Below are positions 1 to 10,740 of a stretch of DNA of 64,000 nucleotides, piece after piece. Location: the NCBI GenBank assembly GCA_030220185.1, contig JASPKZ010003432.1, positions 1,302,001 to 1,366,000 of the forward strand, in the 5' to 3' direction. How positions within the stretch are numbered: position 1 is the first letter of the stretch; every line of letters begins with the position of its first letter. Source of the stretch: Diploptera punctata (lineage: Eukaryota; Arthropoda; Insecta; Blattodea; Blaberidae). The notes beneath the pieces were generated by a model, which did no database searches, had not been told where the DNA came from, and worked only from the letters and a program-made list of their open reading frames with translations. The position numbers and the translations under genes were made by a program.

Positions 1-309
1 TTTACCCATGTTTATCTAATTTTTTGGGTTTACCATTAATTCATAGCATGCCAATCTTTCACGGTTAGAATTTAGAAATATTTCTGGTAACAACTCACGC
101 CTCCAATATTCTAAATTGTTACATTTGTACTTCATCTTCAAAGCTCCTGCACATTGGACATATTTGCATATCATGATCGTCAGTAATTTTTAGAAATTTC
201 CATGTCCCCAACCTAAACCATGATCTCTCTTTGAATATCTAGATATGACATTGGAAATGAATGGAAAGTGGAAGAAACATATTGATAAAGGATTATTTAA
301 GGGAGGGGA

Positions 310-590
310 AAACTTAACAAGATATAATAAGAACAATTAAGTCTCATTAAATTTGAAAGGCAGAACATATGGCAGGAATGAGGAATGAAAGAGAGATATG
401 ATAAAAATTTCTTGTAGAAAACCAGAGAGCAAGCACTAAATATGTAGGCCAAGAATGAGGTGGGAGAATAACATGAACCATATTTGAGGATTGTTAATTA
501 TACAAGGATTGACTAGAAAATATTAACTTAGGATAGCAATGTATGGAGATTATATGAGCATGTTCAATAACACATTCATCAATTATGAAT
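310..590 (+). mobile_element. RTE-like LINE, decayed 3' end
   Basis: Degenerate copy of the most common RTE 3' end in the window (better copies at 9070-9425 and 59320-59790). 'AAGAACAATTAAGTCTCAT', 'GGAATGAAAGAG', 'AAACCAGAGAG' and 'AATGAGGTGGGAGAATAACAT' follow in the same order. No open frame remains. Confidence 0.6.
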
Positions 591-1460
591 TAATAAATCC
601 AGAAAAATATTATTTCTGAGAAAATCATACATTTGTGACCCATTGACAAAAAAATTCTTCTTTACTATACTTGCACAAATTTATAATTATAATATTACTT
701 CCTTTATGTATAGATCATATTTCACAATTTAATTTATTATTTCCCTTATGGGTGTTTTCCACAACTATTAAGTCCAAATGATGGAATTTTCTTTGAAATC
801 TGAACTCTGTGGTAGAAAAAATAGTGCATATGCTTGCGCACATATAGCAAGATTAATGACAATTTAAATTATTAAATTGTTTCAATAAGCAGGATGTAAT
901 ATTAGTAATAATATAGTTGAGATATAAAATAGAAAGATAATATACAAGAACTGTTCAATAAAGAATGATCATTATTTTCATTGCCATGATTTAACATGCA
1001 AAAATTGGTTTTACAATATTTGTTAACATAATGCATCACGTATATGTGATATAAGTTTCAACATCATCCCTCCTGGTTTCTGCCCACGATTGCCCACAGC
1101 TACCAAAGGAGGTGATGCACAACAAACAATATGCTCCTTTGAAATTCTGCTCTTGTCTCAACAAATCATTTTTCTGAGACCAAACAGAAAATCTTTGGGT
1201 GGAAATCTCCTTCATCAACAACCCCCAGGAAAACAAAAATGGAGTTTTTTTCAGTCTGTACGATCTTACCTCAATTTAATGTTGATTTGTTCTCGAACAT
1301 GTTTTGATTAATCTTCTATTATCATCTTAAAATAAAACATTAAAACAAAAATGGTTTCTTCTGCTGGGAAAAATTGTCATCTCATATTTTTATATTGATG
1401 GATTCATTTATCAATTTGTCATATCTGTACACACAACAGTAACTGGACAATACTATAGAG
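591..1460. other. No recognisable gene or repeat
   Basis: AT-rich sequence, presumably intronic for the channel gene. A short stretch at 1245-1310 resembles a PLE 3' end (TCTTACCTCAATTTAATGTTG, also seen near 41570 and 34515). Nothing else is supported; 1-309 is likewise unassigned. Confidence 0.4.
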
Positions 1461-1862
1461 ATGTCTTTGTATTTGCAAGGCTATATTAGGTACAGAAGAC
1501 CACATTTCCATGCAACAAGCAGGATACTATACCAAAATAATTTGAAGCTGCATATTGTTAATGTTGTTACTGAATATCCTACAAAAATCAAAGAGAAGTA
1601 TGTCCCTCATTTTGCCTATAATCTGGATTTAGAACCATGTGACTTTTTTCTTTTATTTAACGCAAGAAACACCTTTGAGGGAAGCATTTCCATCTTCAGA
1701 AGCATTAGTAAAGGTAAGGAGGCAGTTTTGAAAGACCACGTTTCAAGTACGTTTTTGCAGACTGACAGAAATGCTGGGACAAGTGCATTACATCCAAAGG
1801 AGCCTATTTTAAGAAGGTCCACCAACATTCTGAGGATGAAAATAATGATAATTTTTTATTGA
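1461..1862 (+). pseudogene. Mariner-type transposase C-terminal remnant
   Basis: The frame contains YNLDLEPCDFFLLF, a decayed match to the mariner motif 'YSPDLAPCDFFLFP' that carries the last catalytic aspartate, followed by 'GKEAVLKDHV' in the usual place of the helix after it. The rest of the transposase and both TIRs are missing. Dead fragment in a channel intron. Confidence 0.5.
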
Positions 1863-1980
1863 ATAAAAAAAATATCATTCTTTATGAACAGCCCTCATAG
1901 TAACCATAAAAATCATAGAGATACAAGGATAAGTATCTGATCTATGAAAAATTAAAATATAATTTGAAAATACAATAGGA

Positions 1981-2117
1981 AGTAACATTATGAGGTTTTA
2001 CTTAATAAATCAGTTTGGTCTGTATTCTTCTTGCCTCGTATAGTTGTTTCTTTTAGACATATTTTTCAAAGAAACAACTATATGAGGTAAGAAGAATACA
2101 GACCAAACTGATTTATT
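1981..2117. mobile_element. PLE-derived foldback just upstream of a channel exon
   Basis: Arms 2004-2050 and 2071-2117 are near-perfect inverted repeats around a short spacer. On the left a tail (GGAAGTAACATTATGAGGTT, 1978-1997) is the reverse complement of the AACCTCAT tail seen on other PLE units. The right arm ends about 45 bp before the exon at 2162, in the branch-point/polypyrimidine area of that intron. Flanking AAAATACAA / AAAATATAA may be a diverged target duplication. Confidence 0.65.
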
Positions 2118-2161
2118 AAAATATAACACTGTACAGTAATTTTCACATATTCCCTCAACAG

Positions 2162-2312
2162 TGAATATTTTGTCGACAGAATTAAAGAGAAACCTGAAGC
2201 TTACATACCACAAAAGACAACAACCAGTGGACATTCCATGGGACTTACAGTTCTTGTACGTATCCACCCGGAAGAATACTATGTTACAAATATGGCATCA
2301 TATGGAGTCAAG
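2162..2312 (+). CDS. DEG/ENaC (pickpocket) channel, internal exon (first in window)
   Basis: The exon encodes about 50 residues of the extracellular domain of a degenerin/epithelial Na+ channel subunit, a plasma-membrane cation channel that works as a trimer. The acceptor AG is at 2160-2161 after a pyrimidine-rich tract, and the donor GTAAAT starts at 2313. The reading includes GLTVLVRIHPEEYYVT and ends ASYGVK, the conserved stretch before the 'V.IH.P..YP' segment of pickpocket proteins. It enters in phase 1 or 2 (one leftover base before GAA) and ends in phase 0, which matches the next exon starting at a GTT codon. Upstream exons, including TM1, are outside the window. A PLE foldback hairpin ends about 45 bp upstream of the acceptor. 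Family assignment is secure from the six exons together; the particular subunit cannot be named. Confidence 0.85.
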
Positions 2313-2436
2313 GTAAATTATATTTTTGTCAACAAACAAGATGTAAAAGATTGAACTATTATAAAAAAATCACTATGAGATTTAATTTAAGATTTAAATT
2401 GAAATTCTTTACACCTCAACTCATATCCAGTCTTCT

Positions 2437-2481
2437 AATTAAACCGATTTCAAGACCTAGGTTGTTTCATCATCAGTAATT
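2437..2481 (-). ncRNA. Hammerhead ribozyme motif, nearly complete (PLE)
   Basis: On the - strand: helix I AATTA (2481-2477) pairs with TAATT (2441-2437); core CTGATGA (2476-2470); extra T (2469); helix II GAAAC (2468-2464) with GTCTT (2456-2452), one mismatch and one wobble; GAA (2451-2449); helix III ATC/GGT; cleavage base T at 2442. All core nucleotides are kept. The one-base insertion after the core matches other copies in the window. Confidence 0.6.
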
Positions 2482-2596
2482 TCACGACTGATGGTCTGTT
2501 ATCGAGAAAAATTTCTTCTTTCTCCATCTGTTGATGGACTGATGAATCTCCGAATCAAATCAAATTCCCCAGGAATTTTGAAATTCATTAGTTGAT

Positions 2597-3342
2597 GGAA
2601 TGGATCTTCAATATGTAAGCGAGTACATATACTTAGGACAACTACTCTCCTTCCATCAGAAAGTAGAGAAGGAAATAAGCAGAAGAATAGCTCTCGCCTG
2701 GAAGGCGTTCTGGTCACTGAAATTTATACTGCTGGACAAGTCACTCAACCGGAAACTCAAAATGGAAACACTACAAACCTGTGTTCTTCCAACACTGTTA
2801 TATGGCTGCCAAACTTGGAATCTTACTGCCAAACTGAAGTACACACTCCAAGTATGCCAAAGGAAAATGGAGAGGAAAATCTTAGGCATAACTCTGAAGG
2901 ACAGAATCTCGAATACAACACTTCAAGCCATATCCTCAACAACTGATCCCGCACAACAAGTCATCAGGAAAAAATGGAAGTGGGGAGGCCACGTTGCAAG
3001 AATACAGGACGACAGGTGGACAATAAAAACAACCATGTGGGACCCGTACACAGGCAAGAGACAGCGCGGAAGACCAAGACGACGATGGGCTGACATCTTC
3101 AAAGAACGAGCAGGGGCGCAATGGTCCAGAGTCGCCAGGTGCAGGAAAAGCTGGAGAACGATGGAGAGCCAACTGTGTATTAACTAATCACAGAACAGAC
3201 AGTGTATACAAACCAAGTGCTACATCCAAGTCAACTTCTCACCACGGAGTAGCTCACCGGGTGACACTCTCAAATAGAGCTTAATCCCTGTACAGGGAGG
3301 CCTTTGCCCTAAAGGGACATATCAGGCTATATTTATTTATTT
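2597..3342 (+). mobile_element. RTE-like LINE, 5'-truncated insertion inside a PLE
   Basis: A 746-bp insertion flanked by the 10-bp duplication ATTAGTTGAT at 2587-2596 and 3343-3352. It encodes the C-terminal part of an RTE reverse-transcriptase ORF: YIYLGQLL, VLPTLLYGCQTW, GHVARIQDDRW and GRPRRRWADIFKE, ending at 3187. It ends in a short 3' UTR and an (ATTT)n tail at 3328-3342. The frame is open over 195 codons, so the insertion is fairly young. It lacks the endonuclease and most of the RT and is not autonomous. Confidence 0.85.
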
Positions 3343-4094
3343 ATTAGTTGATCTTTCTTGTTTTTTTTAATGTGGATTTTTCCCAAACCATGAGGTCTTG
3401 TGGTTTTTCTATTTGTTTAATTAAACTACTCTTCCTTTCAATTAAGTGTTTTTCATACCAAGCATGAGCAGCTACTGCTGACTTTTCCACTTCACCATTT
3501 TTTATGTTCCTAAGATGTCTTTCGCCCTTGTTTTCAAATGTCTTCTTGTTTTCCCTATATAGATTTTGTCACAACCTCCGCATTAAATCTGGTAAATTTC
3601 CGTTTTTTTTCTTCTTCAATTATGTCATTTTTGTTGGTCTTAATTATCCTATTGAGTCTATATTCATTCTTTGGTGCCAATCTTATGTTAAAGTTAAAAA
3701 AAAATTAACTTGTGCTTCAATGGATAGTAAGTGAATTTACTGAATTGTATGTTTTCTTCTAATTATTTAATAGGTGTACTTTAATAAATTTTTATCTTTT
3801 AAACTTATTTATTTTCTCGTGTACCCATTTTCTTTTAAATTAAACATTCATAATTTTCTCTGATCATATATATATATATATATACATTTATTAATCTATT
3901 TACCTAAACTCCTACCAATTAAAGGATATCAACATGATCTCAGAACTTTTCATTGACCCCTATGTCATTACAAGTTATTAACAAGTTTCAGAGTCAATGA
4001 AAAAGCTTCAAGCTCATGTGGGTTTTATTTACATTTATTTTATTCTTTAGTTGAAAGAAATTTAGGATGTATTATTGTTGTATTTTGTATAGTT

Positions 4095-5000
4095 ATTTGG
4101 TTTTGAAAAGACAGTGCTTAGAAAAAGATTTTGGATCAAATGAGATGAACAGGTAGGTGAATGGCAGTGGGAGCTTGTAGAATCAGATAACGGTGGTTGC
4201 ACTTGAAAACAAGAAAAATAACATATTACAACATTTACCATTAATATTCTAGGTATATAAATGTTTCCAAGTTACATTTACAGTATTAAATGAAAATGGT
4301 TTAGATTGTAGAGCAGTTACCAAATTAATTATTTTAAATTCTTAGAGAAAGCAGAAATACACTTCATGCACATGTCAATGATCTCACATTTGCAAAAACA
4401 TTTCAACGTAAATCACTACCTACATCCAAGGGAGAGGGAATACATGCACATGAAAACCAATGAAGATTTGTTCAGTCAAAGTTGCAGGAGATTTGCAACC
4501 TCATGCTTTATGATTTGCAATGATCCATTTCATGGCTCACTCTACGTGTTAAGGGCCAATTTAAATTAAAAGCACAACATTTTTAAAATATTAATAAGGA
4601 AGGAATAAGTTATTTGAAAACTTGTGGTTACACATACCTTAATTTCCATACAAATTTCCCCTGGTAAATGAAGAGAAATACATAAAAGTGAATTCCATGA
4701 TCATTATGGGAAAACTTTGGTAATAAATACAGTTAAGTCATGTAAATTGTGATGGACAGGCATGTGATATGAAAGGGAATGAAAGAGGGGAATGGGAACT
4801 TTTTATTAGGAAGATTAGAGAGAAAGCATCCAGCCAGTAAGCCAAGAATGACTCGGGAGAATAAAATTATTCATAATTAAGAGAGATGACATTATTATAT
4901 ATGAAACAATTGAAAAATATTAGCCCAGGATAAGGATGTGTGGAGCCATGAATGTTTGGGTTTAATGTTTAATAGTGCCAGTGAGTTAATTATAATATTG
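4095..5000 (+). mobile_element. RTE-like LINE remnant, interrupted
   Basis: 4095-4200 and 4730-5000 are two consecutive parts of the same RTE 3' end (compare 59340-59770): 'AGAAAAAGATTTTGGATCAAATGAGATGAACAGG' positions first, then the 'GGACAGGCATGTG...GGAATGAAAGAGG...AATGACTCGGGAGAATAA' part. The 4200-4730 stretch between them is unassigned AT-rich sequence. Confidence 0.5.
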
Positions 5001-5143
5001 AGAGAAATTCTTCTGGGTTTTTGAGTCATGGTAAAAAAGCTTGAAGTTTTCTGACATTTCACCAGAGATTGCATCTGGCATTCTCAAGAGTTGGGTTGAG
5101 ACTGGATAGAGTTATATAATTTTAATTCAAATAGCATTGTGAT

Positions 5144-5258
5144 TTATATATTAAATTTGGGAATTTTTAACATTATGAGGTTCAAATTCATAAGAATTAA
5201 ATTAATCGTGATTATGATTAAGTATGAGGTATGAAATAATCACGATTAATTTAATTCT
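5144..5258. mobile_element. PLE-derived mini-foldback, 115 bp, 12-bp TSD
   Basis: Flanked by TAGCATTGTGAT at 5132-5143 and 5259-5270. Inside, a reverse-complement tail with CATTATGAGGTT lies at the left. Then two 24-bp inverted arms (AAGAATTAAATTAATCGTGA and its complement) enclose a spacer containing TATGAGGT. Non-coding. Confidence 0.8.
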
Positions 5259-5384
5259 TAGCATTGTGATGACTTTTTTATTTGATTGAATATCATTAAT
5301 GTTTATAGGATTTGTATTTTTTATTTCTTCTTTAGTTATTCTTTATAGAGACAATTATATGCATGGAGATTTAAATATTAATCG

Positions 5385-5712
5385 TAGCCGAGCAGTTAAG
5401 GTAGGAAGCCTTGGTGCAGAGCTACGGGACTTGTGCTGGTTCGAGTCTCCATGGGGGAAGAAATTTTCTCATCGTATTTCGGCCAGTATGGGACCGGTGT
5501 CCACCCAGCATCGTGAGGCAATTGGGTAGCTACAATAAGTAGCGGCTCCAGGTTGAGGAACCAGCTATAACGGCTGGGGGACTCGACATGCTAACCACAT
5601 GTCACCCCTACACTGGCTGTTGATCATCTACCTCTGTGATTGACACATGTGGATGTGAAGGGCCAGCAGCCGGCTGGTAAAAGGGCAACCGCTGAAAAGT
5701 GGAAAGATACTG
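5385..5712 (+). mobile_element. tRNA-derived SINE, family S2
   Basis: Head resembles a Leu/Ser-type tRNA: GTAGCCGAGCAGTTAAGG (box A), GGTTCGAGTC (box B). It is followed by the family body (TTCGGCCAGTATGGGACCGG, CCCAGCATCGTGAGGCAATT, GTGATTGACACATGTGGATG). Possible 8-bp duplication TTAAATAT at both sides. The short frames in this family are by-products, not genes. Confidence 0.8.
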
Positions 5713-5835
5713 ACTACTTAAATATGTTCACTAAATAATAAGGGAAATAAAAAAAGCTTAAAACCCCCTCAATAGGATCAATTGGATCAATTTATTTTTC
5801 TCGTTCTTTTATTTGTTATAAGTTATATTTTGTCA

Positions 5836-6115
5836 CGTAAATTAATGAGTCATTTTTTTACATCTTACCTCATATTTTATGTTTCTTTTTTCAAGAGATG
5901 GATCTCTCTCATTTTCAACCGACATTATGACTCATAAAACTAGTTTTCAAGAGAAAGATCTCTCTCATTTTCAACCGATATTATGACTCATAATGTCGGT
6001 TGGAAAGTGAGAGAGATCCTTCTCTTGAAAACTAATTCCCATGTTTAAAAGAAACATAAAATATGAGGTAGGATGTAAAAAATGACTCATTAATTTACGA
6101 ATTAAGAACCTCATC
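5836..6115. mobile_element. PLE-derived foldback
   Basis: TAAATTAATGAGTCATTTTT at the left is mirrored at 6078-6100, and the arms continue through TTACCTCATATTTTATGTTTC and its complement. The left part holds a tandem duplication (TCTCTCTCATTTTCAACCGA twice). On the right the tail motif AACCTCAT runs directly into the (CAT)n of an adjoining LINE end. Confidence 0.65.
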
Positions 6116-6290
6116 ATCATCATCAACAACAAGGATTAAGCCCAATGGCCTGTTCCAATCTCATTATAGGTCGAATTGGTCCTTCCATCTCTTCAATGGT
6201 CTTCCCAACATTCTTCCTTCCAAGTATTAGGCCAAGGCCTGTTACGATCCTATAGAAAATTTTACCTTATGGGAAATTCTCGTAAAAGAC
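6108..6290 (-). mobile_element. RTE-like LINE 3' end, antisense fragment
   Basis: (TCA)n at the left, then 'CCTTCCAAGTATTAGGCCAAGGCCTG' as in the (GAA)-tailed RTE family at 47340-47867 and 63098-63980. Too decayed for a reading frame. Confidence 0.45.
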
Positions 6291-6866
6291 TTGAAAGCAT
6301 AATAATAGTCCCTTCGATTGGTTGCTGGCCAAAGAAAGGCAAGACCAGTGATGGGGCTGCCATCTTATAGCCTCTGGTCAGGCTTTTCTGGAGAAGAAAA
6401 GAAAATAAATGAAAGAAAAAATGGAAGAAAGGAAGGACTCCCTAGCCCTCGGATGCCCTAATAGCGTCGGGGCCAAAAAAACAAGAGTTAACCAAGAGAG
6501 GTTAGATAGTAAAGTTAAAAGAGTGCAAAACACAAGTAAGTGGAAGAAATGTTTTGCACAGCTTGGGCACCTTGTGGTCGCCATCCATATATCCCCTAGA
6601 TGAGGACCCCCTGAGGCCATTCTTCTCCCTTTTGGTTTATAATTATACATTCTTCTTGGTATGCGCTGTTCATTCATTCATAATATGTGCTGAAGATAAG
6701 CATTTTGATAATATTTTATTCTTTCACAGAGATGAAATATATTAAGTTCTGTTCTTATATCTTCGTTTTTCTTTTTATCGGTTCATAATGTCATAATGTT
6801 ATTTCCCATATTTAACTATGAATGTATTTTGTTAGTTGATTTATTATTATTTTATAATTATTATTT
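6291..6866. other. Unassigned, partly GC-richer stretch
   Basis: 6291-6640 is clearly richer in G and C than its surroundings and may be an old SINE or LINE piece, but no tRNA box, TIR or coding motif is recognisable. 6640-6866 is plain AT-rich intron. Confidence 0.3.
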
Positions 6867-7292
6867 AATGGTAAACAGATGAGGACAGAGACAAAACTAA
6901 GATTACATAACATCACATCAAAAGCTGCTCTAAAATACGGAAGTGAAATTTGGATTTTAAATAAAAGAAACTCTCATAAACTTCAAGTAAGCCAAATGCG
7001 CTTCTTACGATCATGGTTAGGAGTTAATAGACTGGATCACCAAAGGAACACTATTATCAGAGGAAAACTTGGAGTAACAAGTTTAAATGAAGATATACAA
7101 AGATACCAACAAGAATGGAAAAATCATCTGAGGAGAATGGCAAGAAATAGACTTCCAAAATTGGCATTCCAATATACCCCAACTGGACATAGGGACCAAG
7201 GAAGACCAAAACATCGGTAGAAAGATCAAGACCATCTTCGCTAGGTTTACCGTACAGGCCACATGGCCTAAAACAAATTTGTTCATGATGAT
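6867..7292 (+). mobile_element. RTE-like LINE 3' end with (GAT)n tail
   Basis: Frame reads AALKYGSEIWILNKRNSHKL, QMRFLRSWLGVNRLDHQRN, W.NHLRRMARNRLPKLAFQY and GHRDQGRPKHR: the standard RTE C-terminus ('YGSE.W', 'RFLR', 'H..RM...R.P', 'GRRD.GRP'). It ends with GATGATGATGAA. An antisense copy of the same family is at 46028-46236. Confidence 0.75.
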
Positions 7293-7329
7293 GATGAATT
7301 ATTATTTAATTGGGGTGTTGGGAAGATGT

Positions 7330-7660
7330 ACCACACTATAGCTGAGCCATTTAAGGCATAATAGCTTGGGGCAAAGCTAAGGGACTCGCACTGGTTCCAG
7401 TCTCCATAGGGCAAGAAATTTTCTCATGGAATTTCAGCCAGTATGGGACAAGTGCCCACCCAGCATCATGAGGTATTTGGGTAGGTACAATAAGTTGAAG
7501 TTCCAACTTGAGAAATCCAACTGAAGGTCCTGACATGTTGACACAATACCCCTATACTGGCTAGATGACTGTCCACCTCTGTGATTAACATTGTTGGTGT
7601 GAGGCTAGCAGCCAAATGGTAAGCCAATGGACATGTAGACCTATTGTGCCATGGAGTTTT
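7330..7660 (+). mobile_element. SINE S2, older copy
   Basis: Same order of blocks as the full copy at 8025-8348 (TTTCAGCCAGTATGGGACAA, CACCCAGCATCATGAGG, CACCTCTGTGATTAACA) with many substitutions, including in boxes A and B. Confidence 0.75.
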
Positions 7661-7700
7661 TTTTATTGCTCACCACCATACAACCAATAATGTGTAAGTT

Positions 7701-7852
7701 GAATTATTATAGGAAATATCACTATGAGGTTTAATTTTAAATTTAAAATAAAATTCTGTCCACCTCACCTCACATCCTATCTTATAATTAGATTGGTTTC
7801 ATAACCTTATTGGTTACATCTGAAGAAGAGGTGACAATTTAATTTTAAATTC
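7701..7852. mobile_element. PLE-derived foldback, 152 bp, 13-bp TSD
   Basis: Flanked by TAATGTGTAAGTT at 7688-7700 and 7853-7865. It carries the left tail TATAGGAAATATCACTATGA then GGTTTAA, an antisense arm with CACCTCACCTCACATCC, and a decayed hammerhead (GAAACCAATC and TAATTA recognisable on the - strand). Confidence 0.75.
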
Positions 7853-8024
7853 TAATGTGTAAGTTATTTGATTAATGTTACTTGAGACTATAAGGACTCC
7901 TCATGCAGTAAGTTCCATGTTGCAACTACCATATAGTACAGTATTTTAGTGTTGTTTCTTCAAGAGATGTCCTTAAAACCAATGTAAGTACTATAGTATA
8001 TTTAAATAATATATATGATACAGC

Positions 8025-8348
8025 AGTCCCGCGCCTTAGCCAAATGGTTAAGGCAGGAAGCCTTGGCGCAGAGCTACAGGACTTGCGCTGGTTTGAGTCT
8101 CCATGGGGGAAGAAATTTTCTCATGGTATTTCGGCCAGTATGGGACTGGTGCCCACCCAGCATCGTGAGGCATTTGGATAGCTACAATAAGTAGTGGCTC
8201 CAGCTTGAGAAAACCAGCTATAACAGTTGGGGGACTCGACATGCTGACACATGTCACCCCTATGCTGGCTGGATGATCATCTACCTCCGTGATTAACACA
8301 TGTGGATGTGAGGCCATCAGCCAGCTGGTAGGCTGTCGCACCAGGAGG
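8025..8348 (+). mobile_element. SINE S2, full copy with 14-bp TSD
   Basis: A 324-bp insert flanked by ATATATGATACAGC at 8011-8024 and 8349-8362. It has an intact tRNA-like head, a box B reading GGTTTGAGTC, and the family body. The best reference copy of S2 in the window. Confidence 0.88.
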
Positions 8349-8534
8349 ATATATGATACAGCTGGGGGCATATCTTAGCACTGTTAGTTAAGGCAATACA
8401 CAACAAGCCAGAAGGTCAAAGATTCAATTCCTGATGGAGTCATGTTTATTAAACTGCTCTAAACCTTCTGGCGACACAATGACCCTGGGGTTGATAGCCT
8501 CTAATGAAAGTGAGTACCTGAGTTATATTGATGT

Positions 8535-8790
8535 TTTTATTATTAATTTAATACATCTCATTGAAGGATAAATCTAATTTGAAGAGAAAAATTTTCGCCC
8601 AGACTGGGATCCGAACCCAAGATCTTTGGTTTACCCTACCAGTGCTCTTCCAACTGAGCTACCGGGCAAGTTCCAATCTAGATGCAAACTTTTCTCTTAT
8701 ATACATTGTAATTCCCGCGCACCAAATGCTTGAAGCTGTGGCTTCATCTTTGACAAAAAACATAAATAAACCTGAGTTACATTTTAGGGT
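8535..8790 (-). mobile_element. S1 element (tRNA-like domain near 3' end), antisense
   Basis: Tail complement (TTTTTATTATTAATTTAATAC...CTCATTGAAGGATAAA), then TTTGAAGAGAAAAATTTTCG, then a tRNA-like cloverleaf on the - strand (8599-8671; box B complement ATCCGAACCC, box A complement AACTGAGCTACC). The S1 body follows (TTCTCTTATATACATTGTAA, CACCAAATGCTT). Reference copy 18284-18581. Confidence 0.75.
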
Positions 8791-9069
8791 AAAGGCAATC
8801 ATCACCCAGGACTGACATCTTATGCCGATTGTTTAGAAAAGTGAGAGTCTTATCCTCCTACTACTCCAAGGTCTTCTAAGGCCTATAGTGAGACTACTTT
8901 ACTTTATTTTATGTGAGACAGCGTCCCCTTTCACCTAAACATGACAATATGGGTTTCTATTTGTAAGTTAGAGATGTACTATTAAGTAGGGTATAATAAT
9001 TAGACTATGCACTGTTTATTGTTGACAGCTTTCAATTGTTGGTGGTGAGTAATAGCAACATCAGATCAC

Positions 9070-9425
9070 ACAATTTTGTCAAACAGAATGTTAAATGAGG
9101 AAAGGAGATTACAAGTATTTGAGAATAAAGTTCTCAGGAAAAATTTTGAATCAAAGAGAGATGAACAGACAGGTAAACGGAGAAGACTACATCACAGTGA
9201 ACTACATGGTATTTATAGGAAGCCAGATATAATAAGAACAGTTAAGTCTCATAGACTGCGATGGGCAGGACATGTGGCATGAATGTGGAATGAAAGACGT
9301 GCATGGAAACTTCTAGTAGGAAAACCAGAGGGAAAACTTCCAGTTGGTAGACCAATAATGAGGTGGGAGAATAACATTAACTGTGATTTGAGGGAAGAAG
9401 GTTAGAGTTAGTTAGAATGTTAACA
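9070..9425 (+). mobile_element. RTE-like LINE 3' end
   Basis: Reads RLQVFENKVLRKNFESKRDE, IIRTVKSHRLRWAGHVA, then after a stop WKLLVGKPEGKLPVGRP, MRWENNINCDL. This is the most frequent RTE family here. It lies just upstream of channel exon 9539. Confidence 0.75.
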
Positions 9426-9538
9426 TAATGAATGGGACTAATATCAGATACCTACAAATGAGGTAAATAAGTCCTATGTTGTAACATATTGTTGCCAATA
9501 TATACACAAAATAAAACATTGATAAATGCTTATTTCAG

Positions 9539-9822
9539 GTTTTGATCCATGATCCAAATGACTACCCAGATATAAACAGCGAAGAAGATAGTGTCTACAG
9601 GATCACTGATACATTATTCCATTCCTCCGTGGGTGACGTATTCAACAAAAGCTGTAAAAAACATTCCTATCAAGAATCGAGGGCTGTTAGGATGTCTTTT
9701 CCCAGATGAAATGGAAATGAACAAAATGAAATATTATTCCTATAATAATTGCATAACAGAATGTAGAGAAAATTACACTATTGAACTGTGTGGATGTACT
9801 CATTTCTATTATCCTAACAATG
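9539..9822 (+). CDS. DEG/ENaC channel exon carrying a one-base frame disruption
   Basis: The acceptor is ...TTTCAG/GTT and the donor ATG/GTAAGT. The first part reads VLIHDPNDYPDINSEED, a classic pickpocket motif, in the phase expected from the preceding exon. The family reading then continues in a different frame: IPIKNRGLLGCLFPDE, YSYNNCITECRENYT, then LCGCTHFYYPNNG with the conserved cysteines. The switch lies near 9587-9593. The exon is 284 nt, whereas the phases of its neighbours (0 in, 1 out) require a length of 3n+1, so there is one base too many or two too few. Either the copy is broken (pseudogene or null allele) or this is an assembly indel. The C-terminal half joins exon 12191-12244 in phase. 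Confidence 0.85.
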
Positions 9823-10096
9823 GTAAGTGTTGGCTTTGATGGTTTAAGGATTAAGTTCAACCTCTGACCCTGGGTAACCTATAATGCTGTAACAAATTAC
9901 TGACCGGATCAGAGCTAAATGTATCACTCACAATACCTGGGTTGGGGCAATTGACCATAAAATTATGAATTTATAGACTCTTTGATGCAATATGTTACAT
10001 AAATACTTACTCACTGGCACTATCGAACCCGTAGCTTCATGGCCGCGTGGACATGTTACATAAATAGTCAATGCTTTTTTTATGTTAGTTAATTAT

Positions 10097-10710
10097 AATA
10101 TCTCATCATCATCATCATAGTAAATTCACGAATTTAGGCTATTTGTTGACCTGTTTCGGCCTCAAGAGAAACACCATCCAAAAGTCTTTTGAGTGGACGT
10201 CCTGGTCTTCTTCCTGAAGGTTGATATCTTAACATTTGTTTGGGTATTCTGTGATCTTCCATTCGATGAACATGTTGCATCCATCTAGACTTATAATCAG
10301 AAATTTTGTTTTCTAAAGGTTCCATGTGTAATTCTTCTAAGATGTCTTCATTTTTTTGTGATCTAGTAGTGTGTATCCTGCAGTCCTCCGAAGGTATCTC
10401 ATTTCAGCAGATCTAAGTCTCTGTATATCCTTCTGTTTCAACGTCCATACTTCGCTATCATACAAAAGAGTTGGAAGAGCCAGTGTTTTATACACTTTTA
10501 GTCTTGAATGCTTTTGGACTAACTGCGGCTTGAAGATAGAATTTATTAACCCTAAAATTCTTAAAAATTTAGATATTTTTGCATTTACATCCTTTTCTTC
10601 TTCATATGAGATATTGCATCCTAGATATGTAAAATTATTCACCTGCTCCAAAATTTTATTGTCCAGTACAATTTTACTTCTGACAGGATCTACACCTTGA
10701 AATGCCATAA
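10097..10710 (-). mobile_element. RTE-like LINE 3' end, antisense, (ATG)n tail
   Basis: On the - strand: NNFTYLGCNISYEEEKDVN, TLALPTLLYDSEVWTLKQKD, AEMRYLRRTAGYTLLDHKK, a frame break at 10330, then HRMEDHRIPKQMLRYQPSGR and GRPLKR, a stop at 10134 and an ATG repeat at 10101-10117. Frameshifted remnant. Confidence 0.75.
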
Positions 10711-10740
10711 TTTTTGTTTTAATACCTCAGTATTTTATTT

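Larger units (their letters stand above)
2343..3850 (-). mobile_element. Antisense Penelope-like element fragment, interrupted by an RTE
   Basis: Antisense PLE 3' part. From left: tail (about 2343-2395), hammerhead remnant (2437-2481), C-terminal coding end reading MNFKIPGEFDLIRRFISPST on the - strand, then after the insertion the endonuclease region and upstream linker (3353-3850) with several frameshifts. The element is split by a 746-bp RTE insertion (2597-3342). No left boundary duplication could be found, so its far end is approximate. Coding capacity is lost. Confidence 0.75.

Noticed and set aside
8048..8371. Open frames on the complement of S2 SINEs (also 10763, 7351, 55889, 33674)
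   Set aside because: They follow SINE copies and start in the tRNA-like head; no protein family resemblance.
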